Below, in pieces: positions 1 through 6,739 of a stretch of 21,268 nucleotides of DNA (positions are counted from its first letter, which is position 1; each line of letters starts with the position of its first letter). The notes below the pieces were generated by a model. The model had not been told where the DNA came from and did no database searches. It saw only the letters and a program-made list of their open reading frames with translations. The DNA comes from an uncultured Clostridia bacterium (GTDB lineage Bacteria > Bacillota > Clostridia > Christensenellales > Borkfalkiaceae), in NCBI GenBank assembly GCA_947088135.1, contig CAMUFJ010000031.1, positions 1 through 21,268 of the forward strand, in the 5' to 3' direction. The translations under genes and the position numbers were made by a program.

Positions 1-498
1 TCCCTTGAAGCCTGCGCCGTGACGCGCTTCGTCCTTCGCCATCTCGTGAACGGTGTCGTGGATCGCGTCGTAACCGAGCTGTTTCGCGCGCTTCGCAAGC
101 TCTAATTTACCCGCGCACGCGCCCGTTTCCGCCGCCGCGCGAAGCTCCAAATTCTTCTTGGTGGAAGGAGTGACCACTTCGCCCAAAAGCTCCGCAAATT
201 TGCTTGCGTGATCTGCTTCCTCGTACGCGTAACGCTTGTAAGCCTCCGCGATTTCGGGATAGCCCTCGCGCTCCGCAACGCGCGCCATTGCAAGGTACAT
301 ACCCACCTCGCAGCACTCGCCTTCGAAGTTGGCTTTCAAGCCCGCCATGACCTCCGCGTCCTCAACCTTGCCGTCGCCTACGTGATGCTCGCAGGCAAAG
401 CCCTCCTCCGCGATGGGTTCAAACTTCTTCGCCTTGCAAACGGGACAAACCTCTACGCCGTCTTCAACGATCTCTCCGCATACTGCACATCTCTTCAT
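1..498 (-). CDS. Reverse rubrerythrin (partial, C-terminus off the left edge)
   Basis: Non-haem diiron protein that reduces hydrogen peroxide (and oxygen) in the cytoplasm of anaerobes using electrons relayed from NAD(P)H. The visible 166 residues begin with a short rubredoxin domain: two CxxC pairs (C4/C7 and C18/C21) that should bind one Fe(SCys)4 centre. A ferritin-like four-helix domain follows, with the expected ligand pattern: a Glu near EGECCEVGMY, an ExxH in YEEADHASKF, a Glu in LELRAAAETG, and a final ExxH-type motif in KDEARHGAG. Having rubredoxin at the N-terminus is the arrangement called reverse rubrerythrin, known from clostridia. The ATG at 498 has a GGAG about 9 bases upstream. 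The frame stays open to base 1, so only about 10-20 C-terminal residues are missing if length is typical (about 180). It has its own promoter and operator candidate. Confidence 0.93.
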   Translation of the reverse strand, partial: MKRCAVCGEIVEDGVEVCPVCKAKKFEPIAEEGFACEHHVGDGKVEDAEVMAGLKANFEGECCEVGMYLAMARVAEREGYPEIAEAYKRYAYEEADHASKFAELLGEVVTPSTKKNLELRAAAETGACAGKLELAKRAKQLGYDAIHDTVHEMAKDEARHGAGFKG

Positions 499-544
499 AA
501 TGATAATCTCCTTTTACTCGCCGCGCTTCCCGCGACGCAACTAT

Positions 545-573
545 ATTATAACATAATTAAGATTGAATATCAA
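545..573 (-). promoter_or_regulatory. Sigma-A promoter for the rubrerythrin gene
   Basis: On the minus strand, TTGATA (568-573) and TATAAT (545-550) are separated by exactly 17 bases. The predicted start is near 538, giving a leader of about 40 bases before the ATG at 498. The -35 box lies inside the palindrome at 559-577. Confidence 0.8.
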
Positions 574-577
574 TCTT
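559..577. promoter_or_regulatory. 19-bp palindrome over the rubrerythrin -35 box (operator candidate)
   Basis: AAGATTGA and TCAATCTT form perfect 8-base arms around a 3-base centre. The site covers the -35 hexamer and part of the spacer, so a bound repressor would block polymerase. Clostridial reverse rubrerythrins are known PerR targets, and AT-rich dyads of this size fit a Fur/PerR-family site. The identity of the regulator is inference. Confidence 0.6.
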
Positions 578-589
578 TTTTCAAAAATT

Positions 590-1225
590 TCAGAGAAATT
601 TTTCCAAATCGCCAAAATTTTCCGCGAAATCCTTCGCACCCGCACGGGTAAGCTGTTCGCGCGTGCGGTATCCCCACAGGCAGGAAACGCCCCGCATCCC
701 CGCCCGCAAAGCTGTCTGCACGTCCGTTTCGCCGTCGCCCACGAACAGACATTCGGCGGGAGCGACGCGCAGGGAGAGCGCCGCAAACAGGGCAAGCGCG
801 GGATCGGGCTTACAGGGGAAATTTCCGCTGTCACCGCCCACAAACGAAAAGACGTCGGGGAAAAACTTCCGAATTAGCCGATCGGTAGCGCCCTGAGATT
901 TGTTCGTAACGATGCCGAGCTTCAACCCTCTCGCGCGCAACTTGTCAATCGCCTCCTCCTCGCCCGCAAAAAGCTTGGTGAGCGCGTTGTCGCTATTAAC
1001 GAAGTGCTTCTTAAAGAACGCAAAGCACTCGTCAATATTATTTGCGCCTCGGGGAAGCGCGCGCTCCACAAGACGAAGCGCGCCGTCGCCGATGTATTTC
1101 TGTACCTCTTCACGCGAAATTTCGGGGTAGGAGAACGCCCGAAGCATTTCGTTCACGCGCGCCGCAATGTCGTCGAGCGTATCCAAAAGAGTGCCGTCCA
1201 AATCGAATAAAACCGCTTTTATCAT
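590..1225 (-). CDS. HAD-superfamily hydrolase, phosphoglycolate phosphatase-like
   Basis: Predicted cytoplasmic phosphatase of the haloacid dehalogenase superfamily, 211 residues, the usual length for Gph/PgmB-type enzymes. All four HAD motifs are visible: the nucleophile and acid Asp pair D8/D10 in FDLDGTLLDT, the Thr of motif II in GIVTNKS, the motif III Lys in PCKPDPALAL, and the motif IV acids in FVGDGETDV. A helical cap domain lies between motifs I and II. The start is the ATG at 1225: only one base separates it from the argS stop, and there is no good ribosome binding site, so translational coupling is likely. The open frame extends upstream to 1438 but that part lies inside argS. The substrate cannot be read from sequence; phosphoglycolate, other sugar phosphates or pyrophosphate are all possible in this family. 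Confidence 0.87.
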   Translation of the reverse strand: MIKAVLFDLDGTLLDTLDDIAARVNEMLRAFSYPEISREEVQKYIGDGALRLVERALPRGANNIDECFAFFKKHFVNSDNALTKLFAGEEEAIDKLRARGLKLGIVTNKSQGATDRLIRKFFPDVFSFVGGDSGNFPCKPDPALALFAALSLRVAPAECLFVGDGETDVQTALRAGMRGVSCLWGYRTREQLTRAGAKDFAENFGDLEKFL

Positions 1226-1226
1226 G

Positions 1227-2909
1227 TTACATTTGTTCGGGCACGCCGATCCCGAGAAGACCCAAAGCGTTTTTGAGCGTAGTGAGCGTCGCCTTTGTGA
1301 GGGCAAGGCGGTACTCCCGTAGCTCTCCTTCCGCCTGTAAAATTTTGCAGTCGATATAAAACTTGTTGAACTTCTGCGCCGTGTCCACCGCAAAGCGCGC
1401 CACAAAGCTGGGCTCGTACGCCTTCGCCGCCGCCGCAATCATATCCGGAAAATCCGCAAGCGCCTTTAAAAGCTCGAATTCCTGCGCGCAGGGCTCGACA
1501 TCGTAATGCTCCTTCTGTTTGAAATCGCCCGCCTTCGCGAGTACGGACGAAGCGCGCGCACAGGTGTACTGCACGTATACGCTCGTTTCGCCGTCGAAGC
1601 TGAGCACTTTATCGTAAGAAAAGGTGATATCCTTGATCTTATTATTATAGAGCGCGCCGAAAATGACCGCGCCGATGCCCACTTTCTCCGCCACGTCGCG
1701 CTTGTTTTCAAGCGCGGGATTCTTTTCGGAAATGATGCCGAAAGCCTTTTCCACGCAACGCTCGATCACGTCTTCCAGCCAAACCACCTTGCCCTTGCGG
1801 GTCGACATCGCGCCGTCCTCCAAGGAAACCATGCCGTAGGCGATGTGATACAAATCCTTCGCCCATTCCTTTCCCATGAGCTCCAACACTTTAAACACCT
1901 GTTTGAAGTGAAGATTTTGCTGATAGGCGACGACGTATAAGCACCGTTCGAAATCGTAAGTATTCTTGCGGTAAATGGCGGCAGCCAAATCGCGCGTGGC
2001 ATAGAGCGACGCGCCGTCCGAGCGCAGAATCAGGCACGGGGGCATTCCGTACTGCTCCAAATCGACGATTTGCGCGCCGTTGCTCTCGGTAAGCAAGCCC
2101 TTCTCTTTAAGCTCGTCCACAACGGGCTGCATTTTATCGGTATAGAAGCGCTCGCCCAAATAGCTGTCGAAGCGGATCTGCAAGCGTTCGTAAATTTTCT
2201 GCACGTAGGAAAGCGTGATGGATTTGAACCACTCGAAAAGATCGTTCGCCTCCCGATCCCCGCTCTCGATGAGGCGGAAGTATTCGCGCGCTTCCCGTTG
2301 CATTTCCTCGGAAGCTTCGTTATTAAAGCGCACGTATAACTCGTTTACGGCATGAATGCCCCCCCGCTCCACTTCCGAACGGTTTCCCCAACGCTTGTAG
2401 GCGCAAATGAGCTTGCCGAACTGCGTGCCGTAATCGCCGAGATGGTTGATCCCCACGGCGTGATAACCGAGAAAATTGAAGATGCGATAGAGCGCGCCGC
2501 CGAGCACCGTAGTAGACAGATGCCCGATATGAAAAGGCTTTGCGATGTTGACGGAGGAATAGTCGATGCAGACGACCTTTCCCGCGCCGACGTTGGACGA
2601 GCCGTAATAGCCCCCCTCCCTCTTAATGCGGAGAAGCGTTTCGTCCGCAAGCCCCTTGCGGTTGATTTTAAAATTGAGATAGCCGTTTAACGCAGACGCC
2701 TCTTCGACGACGTTATCGGCGGGAAACTCCGCCGCAAACTCCTCCGCGATCTGAACGGGACTCTTGCGCAAGAGCTTGGCGAACTTAAAACAGGGGAGCG
2801 CGTAGTCCCCCATCTGTGTATCGGGAGGGACGGCAATCGCCTCGGCGATCTCCTCCGCACCCATTCCTTCGATTTTTAATTTTTCGGCGATATAACGCTT
2901 ATAGTCCAT
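1227..2909 (-). CDS. argS: Arginine--tRNA ligase
   Basis: Class I aminoacyl-tRNA synthetase that charges tRNA-Arg with arginine in the cytoplasm; 560 residues, normal for ArgRS. The N-terminal additional domain (about 1-110) is followed by the catalytic core with the HIGH motif at 127-130 (KPFHIGHLSTT). The KMSK-equivalent loop is MSTRKG at 368-373, where the diverged sequence is normal for ArgRS. The C-terminal anticodon-binding domain contains the YVQYTCAR stretch and ends in a typical ALGLLGIGVPEQM tail. The start at 2909 gives the conserved beginning MDYKRYIAEKL. It is first in a likely operon with the HAD phosphatase and is divergent from ychF. Confidence 0.97.
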   Translation of the reverse strand: MDYKRYIAEKLKIEGMGAEEIAEAIAVPPDTQMGDYALPCFKFAKLLRKSPVQIAEEFAAEFPADNVVEEASALNGYLNFKINRKGLADETLLRIKREGGYYGSSNVGAGKVVCIDYSSVNIAKPFHIGHLSTTVLGGALYRIFNFLGYHAVGINHLGDYGTQFGKLICAYKRWGNRSEVERGGIHAVNELYVRFNNEASEEMQREAREYFRLIESGDREANDLFEWFKSITLSYVQKIYERLQIRFDSYLGERFYTDKMQPVVDELKEKGLLTESNGAQIVDLEQYGMPPCLILRSDGASLYATRDLAAAIYRKNTYDFERCLYVVAYQQNLHFKQVFKVLELMGKEWAKDLYHIAYGMVSLEDGAMSTRKGKVVWLEDVIERCVEKAFGIISEKNPALENKRDVAEKVGIGAVIFGALYNNKIKDITFSYDKVLSFDGETSVYVQYTCARASSVLAKAGDFKQKEHYDVEPCAQEFELLKALADFPDMIAAAAKAYEPSFVARFAVDTAQKFNKFYIDCKILQAEGELREYRLALTKATLTTLKNALGLLGIGVPEQM

Positions 2910-2940
2910 AAATTACCGACCTTGCTTGTTTTCATTTGAT

Positions 2941-2969
2941 ATTTTAACACATTTTTCCGCGTTTGGCAA
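2941..2969 (-). promoter_or_regulatory. Sigma-A promoter for argS
   Basis: Minus strand TTGCCA (2964-2969), 17-base spacer, TAAAAT (2941-2946). The predicted start is near 2934, leaving about 25 bases of leader. Its -35 box lies nine bases from the -35 box of the divergent ychF promoter. Confidence 0.75.
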
Positions 2970-2978
2970 ACGAAAGAC

Positions 2979-3007
2979 TTGCCGTTTTTTCCGATTTATT
3001 ATATAAT
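2979..3007 (+). promoter_or_regulatory. Sigma-A promoter for ychF
   Basis: Plus strand TTGCCG (2979-2984), 17-base spacer, TATAAT (3002-3007), giving a leader of about 40 bases to the ATG at 3054. Confidence 0.78.
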
Positions 3008-3053
3008 GAGATTTAAGAACGTGCGCCGAGCGCGCACGGGAAGGAGAACTGCC

Positions 3054-4154
3054 ATGAAGCTCGGAGTGGTAGGACTGCCCAACGTAGGAAAGTCCACACT
3101 GTTTAACGCCATTACGCACGCAGGCGCGGAAGCCGCCAACTATCCTTTTTGCACCATCGAGCCCAACGTGGGCATGGTAGCAGTGCCCGACGAACGGCTC
3201 GACCGCCTCGCCGCATTATATGCAAGCAAAAAAGTGACCCCCGCCGTCATAGAATTCGTAGACATTGCGGGGCTCGTGAAGGGCGCAAGCCGCGGCGAGG
3301 GCTTGGGGAACAAATTCCTCTCGCATATCCGCGAGGTGGACGCCATCGTACACGTGGTGCGCTGTTTCGAAGATGAGAACGTAACACACGTGGAAAACGG
3401 CGTCGATCCCGTACGCGACATCGAAACCATCAATTTGGAGCTGATTTTAGCCGACATTGAAGCGGTGCAAAAACGGCAGGACCGCATTAAAAACGCCGCG
3501 CGCGGAGGAGCGGACAAGGCCGCCGCAACCGAATTTGCCTTTTTAAACAGGCTTGCTTCGCACTTGGAGCAGGAGAAACCCGCCAACTGTTTCCCGCTCA
3601 CCGACGACGAGATCCCGCTCATGGAGAATTTGTTTTTGCTCTCCTACAAGCCCGTCATTTACTGCGCCAACATTTCGGAAAAGGATATGGGCGCGGGAGA
3701 GAACGAGATCCCGCTCGTCTGCAAGGTGAAGGAATATGCCGAACGGCACGGCGCGGGCGTAATCGTCATCTGCGCCAAAACGGAAGAAGAGCTTTCCCAA
3801 ATGGACGAGGAAGACAGAGCTGTATTCTTGGAGGAATTCGGGCTGACGGAAAGCGGGCTCAACAAGCTCATCAAAGCCTCCTATTCCCTCTTGGGGCTCA
3901 TTTCCTATCTTACGGCAGGCGAGAAGGAAACGCGCGCTTGGACGATCAAACGGGGCACGAAAGCCCCTCAGGCGGCGGGAAAGATCCACACCGATTTCGA
4001 AAAGGGATTTATCCGTGCGGAGGTAGTGGAATGGGAAACGCTGTTGGAATGCGGCGGACTTGCGGGCGCGCGCGAAAAAGGCAAAGTGCGCTCGGAAGGC
4101 AAGGAATACGTGATGAAGGACGGCGACGTCGTTCTCTTCCGCTTCAACGTTTAA
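3054..4154 (+). CDS. ychF: Redox-regulated ATPase/GTP-binding protein YchF (OLA1 family)
   Basis: Universally conserved Obg-family P-loop protein that hydrolyses ATP in preference to GTP, associates with ribosomes and is linked to stress responses. The 366 residues match the family length. The G1/P-loop GLPNVGKST is at residues 7-15, and the G3 region DIAGLVKGASRGEGLGNKFLSHIREVD-type segment carries the YchF signature. A coiled-coil insertion follows (around the DIEAVQKRQDRI segment), and a C-terminal TGS domain includes the conserved WTIKRGTKAPQAAGKIHTD block and ends ...DGDVVLFRFNV. The start at ATG 3054 has AAGGAG at 3041-3046. An in-frame extension to 2979 is rejected because it overlaps the promoter. 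It is monocistronic and ends at a bidirectional terminator. Confidence 0.97.
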   Translation: MKLGVVGLPNVGKSTLFNAITHAGAEAANYPFCTIEPNVGMVAVPDERLDRLAALYASKKVTPAVIEFVDIAGLVKGASRGEGLGNKFLSHIREVDAIVHVVRCFEDENVTHVENGVDPVRDIETINLELILADIEAVQKRQDRIKNAARGGADKAAATEFAFLNRLASHLEQEKPANCFPLTDDEIPLMENLFLLSYKPVIYCANISEKDMGAGENEIPLVCKVKEYAERHGAGVIVICAKTEEELSQMDEEDRAVFLEEFGLTESGLNKLIKASYSLLGLISYLTAGEKETRAWTIKRGTKAPQAAGKIHTDFEKGFIRAEVVEWETLLECGGLAGAREKGKVRSEGKEYVMKDGDVVLFRFNV

Positions 4155-4163
4155 TCAATACGC

Positions 4164-4198
4164 AAAAAGCGGGACGCTCGGTAAGCGCCCCGCTTTTT
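4164..4198. terminator. Bidirectional intrinsic terminator between ychF and the Wzz-like gene
   Basis: The A-tract plus GCGGG arm (from 4164) pairs with CCCGC plus a T-tract (to 4198), with an inner CGCT/AGCG extension and one mismatch. A-rich and U-rich flanks on both sides allow termination of both convergent genes. Confidence 0.85.
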
Positions 4199-4212
4199 CA
4201 TTTGCAATAAAA

Positions 4213-5646
4213 TTATTTTTCTTCTTCGTCCTTCGATTTGGAGGAGGAAATCGCCGCTTCCGCATGAACGGGAACAAGCTTTTGTTGCCCCGACTGATTT
4301 TTCGCGTTCTCCTCTTCTTTCTCCTTTGCGATCTTTTTCTTGTGACGGTCGACGCAGAAGAAAATGATCGTAGCAACGCAGAACGCACCGACGAATCCGA
4401 CTGCCGACAGCATGACCAAACTGGAACCGCCCGAAACGGATACCAATTCCTGTTCGGCGATAATTGCCGATTCCTCCGCAAAGAGCGCAACGATGACGCT
4501 CTTGCAAGCCGCCGTTTGCTCCTCCATCACCTGATAAAGCTTATCGAGATCGGCTTTGAACCCGCCGTCCGGCTTGTAATTCGGCACTTCCGGCTTTACG
4601 ACGTTGCCGTTTGCGTCCATTGTCCAACCAATCGCTTCCAAAAGCTGCTCTGTTTCGATGTCGATTTCGGCATTCCGCATGGTAAGATTGGTGATTTGAC
4701 TGTTGAACGGCTCGAACGCGCCGATATCGATTCCGGATTGATCTTTATAATAATCGATGATTTCCTGCATCTCCGACTTTAAATTAACGATTTGAAGGCT
4801 GTTTTTCTGTTTTTCCAAAGCAAGCTGGTCAAGCTGCGCTTGAACCATGTTCGCACTTGCAATTTGATCCGCATTGGTATCGTGCAACAAATAGCGGTTA
4901 TTGGCAAGATCCTTTTTCAAAGTGGAGAGGTGCAACGCTTCCGCATTTCCGCCCTCCAAAGCGACGGAACACTCCGCGCGGAAGGTGGAAAGGCTCTTTT
5001 CGTGCCCTTGTCCGTCCTTATAGATAAATCTATTGAAATCCTTATATTTGTCGTAAACGTCGAGAAGATAGTTTTGCTGAGCCTCCAACACCTCGATTCT
5101 CGCAGTGTAATTGGGCAGACTGCTATAAGTGGCGAGCGTGGAACCAAAGTCCATATTCAAGACCATCGCCGTTACTTTGTTGAGAGAATTTTGGAAAACG
5201 TCCCTGAGAAAAGCGGCGGCTTGCTCGCTATCCTTAAAATAAGAGCCCCTCACTTTAACGGTATAAATGCCCAAATCTTGCTGAAATTCACCCTCTCCGC
5301 GCGAAGCCTGTTCGATTGAAATGGCGCGCTTCGCCGTCATCTTTGTCGTATCGATGTTCGAATATTCGGGCTTGGATTTCTTCACCGCGTCTAAATTTTC
5401 CGCATAGATCATCGATTCGTAACGGAAATCGGTCACGCCGTCGGGATATTTCAAATCCTCGTCGCCGGGATATTCGAGCATGAAAGTCATTTCATATTCC
5501 CGTTTCCCCGGATTAATGGCAAACTGTACGACCAAACCGACGATCAGCGCAACGACGACGGAAATGGACAAAATCCAAATGATCCGTTTTCCGATAACGC
5601 GGAAAATGTCGGAAATCGTAAATCCATCCTCTCTCTCCTCTTCCAT
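4213..5646 (-). CDS. Wzz/PCP-like membrane protein (chain-length-determinant type), orphan
   Basis: 477-residue protein with the architecture of polysaccharide co-polymerases. A short cytoplasmic N-terminus is followed by a transmembrane helix at about 21-43, a large extracytoplasmic region (about 45-405) rich in predicted coiled coil, a second transmembrane helix at about 409-431, and a charged Lys/Glu-rich cytoplasmic tail. Family members control the length or export of surface polysaccharide and often pair with a tyrosine kinase. No kinase, polymerase or glycosyltransferase is adjacent, and the tail lacks a Walker A or Tyr cluster. The fold call rests on topology and the N-terminal ISDIFRVIGKRIIWI pattern, so the exact role is uncertain. 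GGAGG (5656-5660) precedes the ATG. It is a single-gene unit between its own promoter and a terminator. Confidence 0.6.
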   Translation of the reverse strand: MEEEREDGFTISDIFRVIGKRIIWILSISVVVALIVGLVVQFAINPGKREYEMTFMLEYPGDEDLKYPDGVTDFRYESMIYAENLDAVKKSKPEYSNIDTTKMTAKRAISIEQASRGEGEFQQDLGIYTVKVRGSYFKDSEQAAAFLRDVFQNSLNKVTAMVLNMDFGSTLATYSSLPNYTARIEVLEAQQNYLLDVYDKYKDFNRFIYKDGQGHEKSLSTFRAECSVALEGGNAEALHLSTLKKDLANNRYLLHDTNADQIASANMVQAQLDQLALEKQKNSLQIVNLKSEMQEIIDYYKDQSGIDIGAFEPFNSQITNLTMRNAEIDIETEQLLEAIGWTMDANGNVVKPEVPNYKPDGGFKADLDKLYQVMEEQTAACKSVIVALFAEESAIIAEQELVSVSGGSSLVMLSAVGFVGAFCVATIIFFCVDRHKKKIAKEKEEENAKNQSGQQKLVPVHAEAAISSSKSKDEEEK

Positions 5647-5703
5647 ATTGATATTCCTCCGTAAAAAATTCGTTTATTCTCAGTATAAGATAGCTACGGG
5701 ACA

Positions 5704-5732
5704 ATTATACTATAATTCTCTCGGAAAGTCAA
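5704..5732 (-). promoter_or_regulatory. Sigma-A promoter for the Wzz-like gene
   Basis: Minus strand TTGACT (5727-5732), 17 bases, TATAAT (5704-5709). The leader is about 50 bases with a strong GGAGG just before the start codon. Confidence 0.85.
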
Positions 5733-5794
5733 ACCGATACCGCTTCTTTTCTCCTTAATTTCCGACAATTTCTCGCATTTTCATTTCGTTGACA

Positions 5795-5822
5795 CAAAAA
5801 AACGGCTTATTCGCCGTTTTTT
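5795..5822 (-). terminator. Intrinsic terminator ending the coat-gene/structured-RNA transcript
   Basis: AACGGC and GCCGTT arms around a 6-base loop, flanked by seven A and six or more T residues. It can work in both directions, but the transcription unit feeding it comes from the right (minus strand). Confidence 0.8.
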
Positions 5823-5986
5823 CTTGTTTCCCGCCATTGTGAATCTTCGTTACAAAGAATATCCCGCAAGGAAGGTTGCCTTCCGCAGCGGGACACAATT
5901 TGCGCAACACGCTGCGCTTACTGACTTTCAACGAGATTACAATTATGAATGCAGCCCGCAAATCTTTTCAGTTCGAAAAATTTGCG
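5823..5986 (-). ncRNA. Candidate structured RNA (no protein gene in this stretch)
   Basis: The minus strand between the 50-residue ORF and the terminator has no credible reading frame but contains nested helices. Hairpin D pairs 5980-5986 with 5957-5963 and continues through 5975-5979/5965-5969. Hairpin C pairs 5913-5917 with 5902-5906. A three-way junction is closed by 5894-5899/5836-5841. It encloses a long hairpin (5888-5893/5862-5867, then 5879-5884/5870-5875) and a short one (5853-5858/5844-5849). The short one has a G-U pair that would be a C-A mismatch if the other strand were transcribed, which points to the minus strand. I do not recognise a known RNA family. It may be a free small RNA or the 3' UTR of the upstream operon. 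No clear sigma-A promoter was seen directly before it. Confidence 0.5.
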
Positions 5987-5995
5987 AAAGACCTT

Positions 5996-6148
5996 TCACG
6001 ATTGCCCCGTCGAAATAATATCCTCCTCGTCCGCGTGAGCGGCGTCGGGCAAAATCATGCAGTAGCGCGCGTTGTGCGCGTAGTTCGTATCCGTCTGCCC
6101 GTGATTTTGATTGTATTTTATATGCTTGTTTTTCTTTTTCGACATCAT
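5996..6148 (-). CDS. Small uncharacterised protein, 50 residues
   Basis: Short ORF beginning with MMSKKKNKHI and ending DIISTGQS. It is very hydrophilic: a Lys-rich start, a His/Asn/Gln-rich middle (YNQNHGQTDTNYAHNARY) and an acidic end. No membrane segment or known motif was seen. The case for translation is the AGGGAGGG stretch a few bases before the tandem ATGs at 6148 and 6145; the second ATG has the more usual spacing. It lies about 60 bases after the CotF-like gene on the same strand, with no terminator between, so it is probably cotranscribed with the coat-type genes. A spore-associated role is only a guess from position. Confidence 0.6.
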   Translation of the reverse strand: MMSKKKNKHIKYNQNHGQTDTNYAHNARYCMILPDAAHADEEDIISTGQS

Positions 6149-6208
6149 ACCCTCCCTGTACGGTTGCTTACAGTTTGTGCAGGAAGAGCCCGTTCTATGC
6201 CTTTCCCT

Positions 6209-6508
6209 TCACTTAGAACTTGCCGCGGTTATTTGTTTGAGGGCTTTGGAAAACCTGTCGGCGCTTTGGTCGACAAGCTGTTTTTCGGCGGGCTGCGTTT
6301 TGTAATACCCGCGCGCAAGCATTGCTTCGTAAACGGTAAACTGCGTTTCCGCGTGCTCGCCGTAATGTTTCATCAACGCTTTGCGGAGAGGCTTATTACT
6401 TCCCTCCGTGAGCGCGGCGTTGTAATAGCTCATGAGGAGCTTTTCCATATCGAGCATATCTTGAAGAGCGTCCTTTTCGGACAAAGTGACTTCCATTTTC
6501 GTTTTCAT
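6209..6508 (-). CDS. CotF-like spore coat protein (coat F domain)
   Basis: 99-residue helical protein resembling the coat F family: the LSEKDALQDMLDMEKLLMSYYNAALTEGS block, then LRKALMKHYGEHAETQFTVYEAML, and a GYYKTQPAEKQ motif near the end (GYY followed by a Pro-containing turn is characteristic). Family members are found in or under the spore coat of bacilli and clostridia and have a ferritin-like helical bundle without obvious metal ligands. The ATG overlaps the stop of the preceding gene by four bases (ATGA), with GGAGGG at 6514-6519, so the two are translationally coupled. Presence of this family suggests a spore-forming lineage but does not prove that this strain sporulates. Confidence 0.8.
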   Translation of the reverse strand: MKTKMEVTLSEKDALQDMLDMEKLLMSYYNAALTEGSNKPLRKALMKHYGEHAETQFTVYEAMLARGYYKTQPAEKQLVDQSADRFSKALKQITAASSK

Positions 6509-6699
6509 TGTTTCCCTCCGAGCAGTGCAAACAGGGCGCTGAAACGCTCTGCGTGCGCGTTTGCGATATTTTCCATTTCCCGAGCAAGAGCCGTATCCGT
6601 AAGCGTGTTCGCGTAGACCCGCGCTTTCTTGCAGGCGATTTCCTCTCCCGAGAGCAGATGGGAAAGAACGTCTACGTCTTTCATTGTTAAATTGTTCAT
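6505..6699 (-). CDS. Small coat-associated helical protein, partner of the CotF-like gene
   Basis: 64 residues, predicted to be two or three helices: MNNLTMKDVDVLSHLLSGEE, then a KKARVYANTLTD segment, then AREMENIANAHAERFSALFALL. Such short proteins commonly precede coat F genes in clostridia, and the pattern looks like half of a ferritin-like bundle. The four-base overlap with the CotF-like gene supports joint function, probably complex formation. Its ribosome binding site, GGGAGG, is the 3' arm of the terminator hairpin of nth, six bases before the ATG. I saw no convincing sigma-A promoter between nth and this gene. A sporulation-sigma promoter inside the end of nth is possible but I could not identify one. 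Confidence 0.7.
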   Translation of the reverse strand: MNNLTMKDVDVLSHLLSGEEIACKKARVYANTLTDTALAREMENIANAHAERFSALFALLGGKQ

Positions 6700-6731
6700 A
6701 AAAAACCTCCCGCCTGATTATTGACGGGAGG
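6700..6731 (-). terminator. nth terminator hairpin that also carries the next gene's ribosome binding site
   Basis: On the minus strand CCTCCCG (6725-6731) pairs with CGGGAGG (6706-6712) across a 12-base loop, followed by six T residues (6700-6705) and immediately by the ATG at 6699. The GGGAGG is both the 3' arm of the stem and a well-spaced ribosome binding site for the next gene. The 5' arm is thus an anti-Shine-Dalgarno sequence in cis. Confidence 0.8.
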
Positions 6732-6739
6732 CTGCTGTT

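Noticed and set aside
1226..1438. N-terminal extension of the HAD phosphatase
   Set aside because: It lies wholly within argS and encodes Arg/Ser-rich sequence unlike any HAD N-terminus; the ATG at 1225 gives the exact family start.
2913..3119. 68-codon minus-strand frame between argS and ychF
   Set aside because: It covers both divergent promoters and the ychF start, and shows no domain.
5755..5961. 68-codon minus-strand frame through the terminator at 5795-5822
   Set aside because: It would translate across a terminator and the RNA helices, and has no ribosome site.
5876..6616. 246-codon plus-strand frame across the coat-gene region
   Set aside because: It is antisense to two coat-type genes and the structured RNA, with no ribosome site and no recognisable domain; the minus-strand genes have overlaps and ribosome sites.
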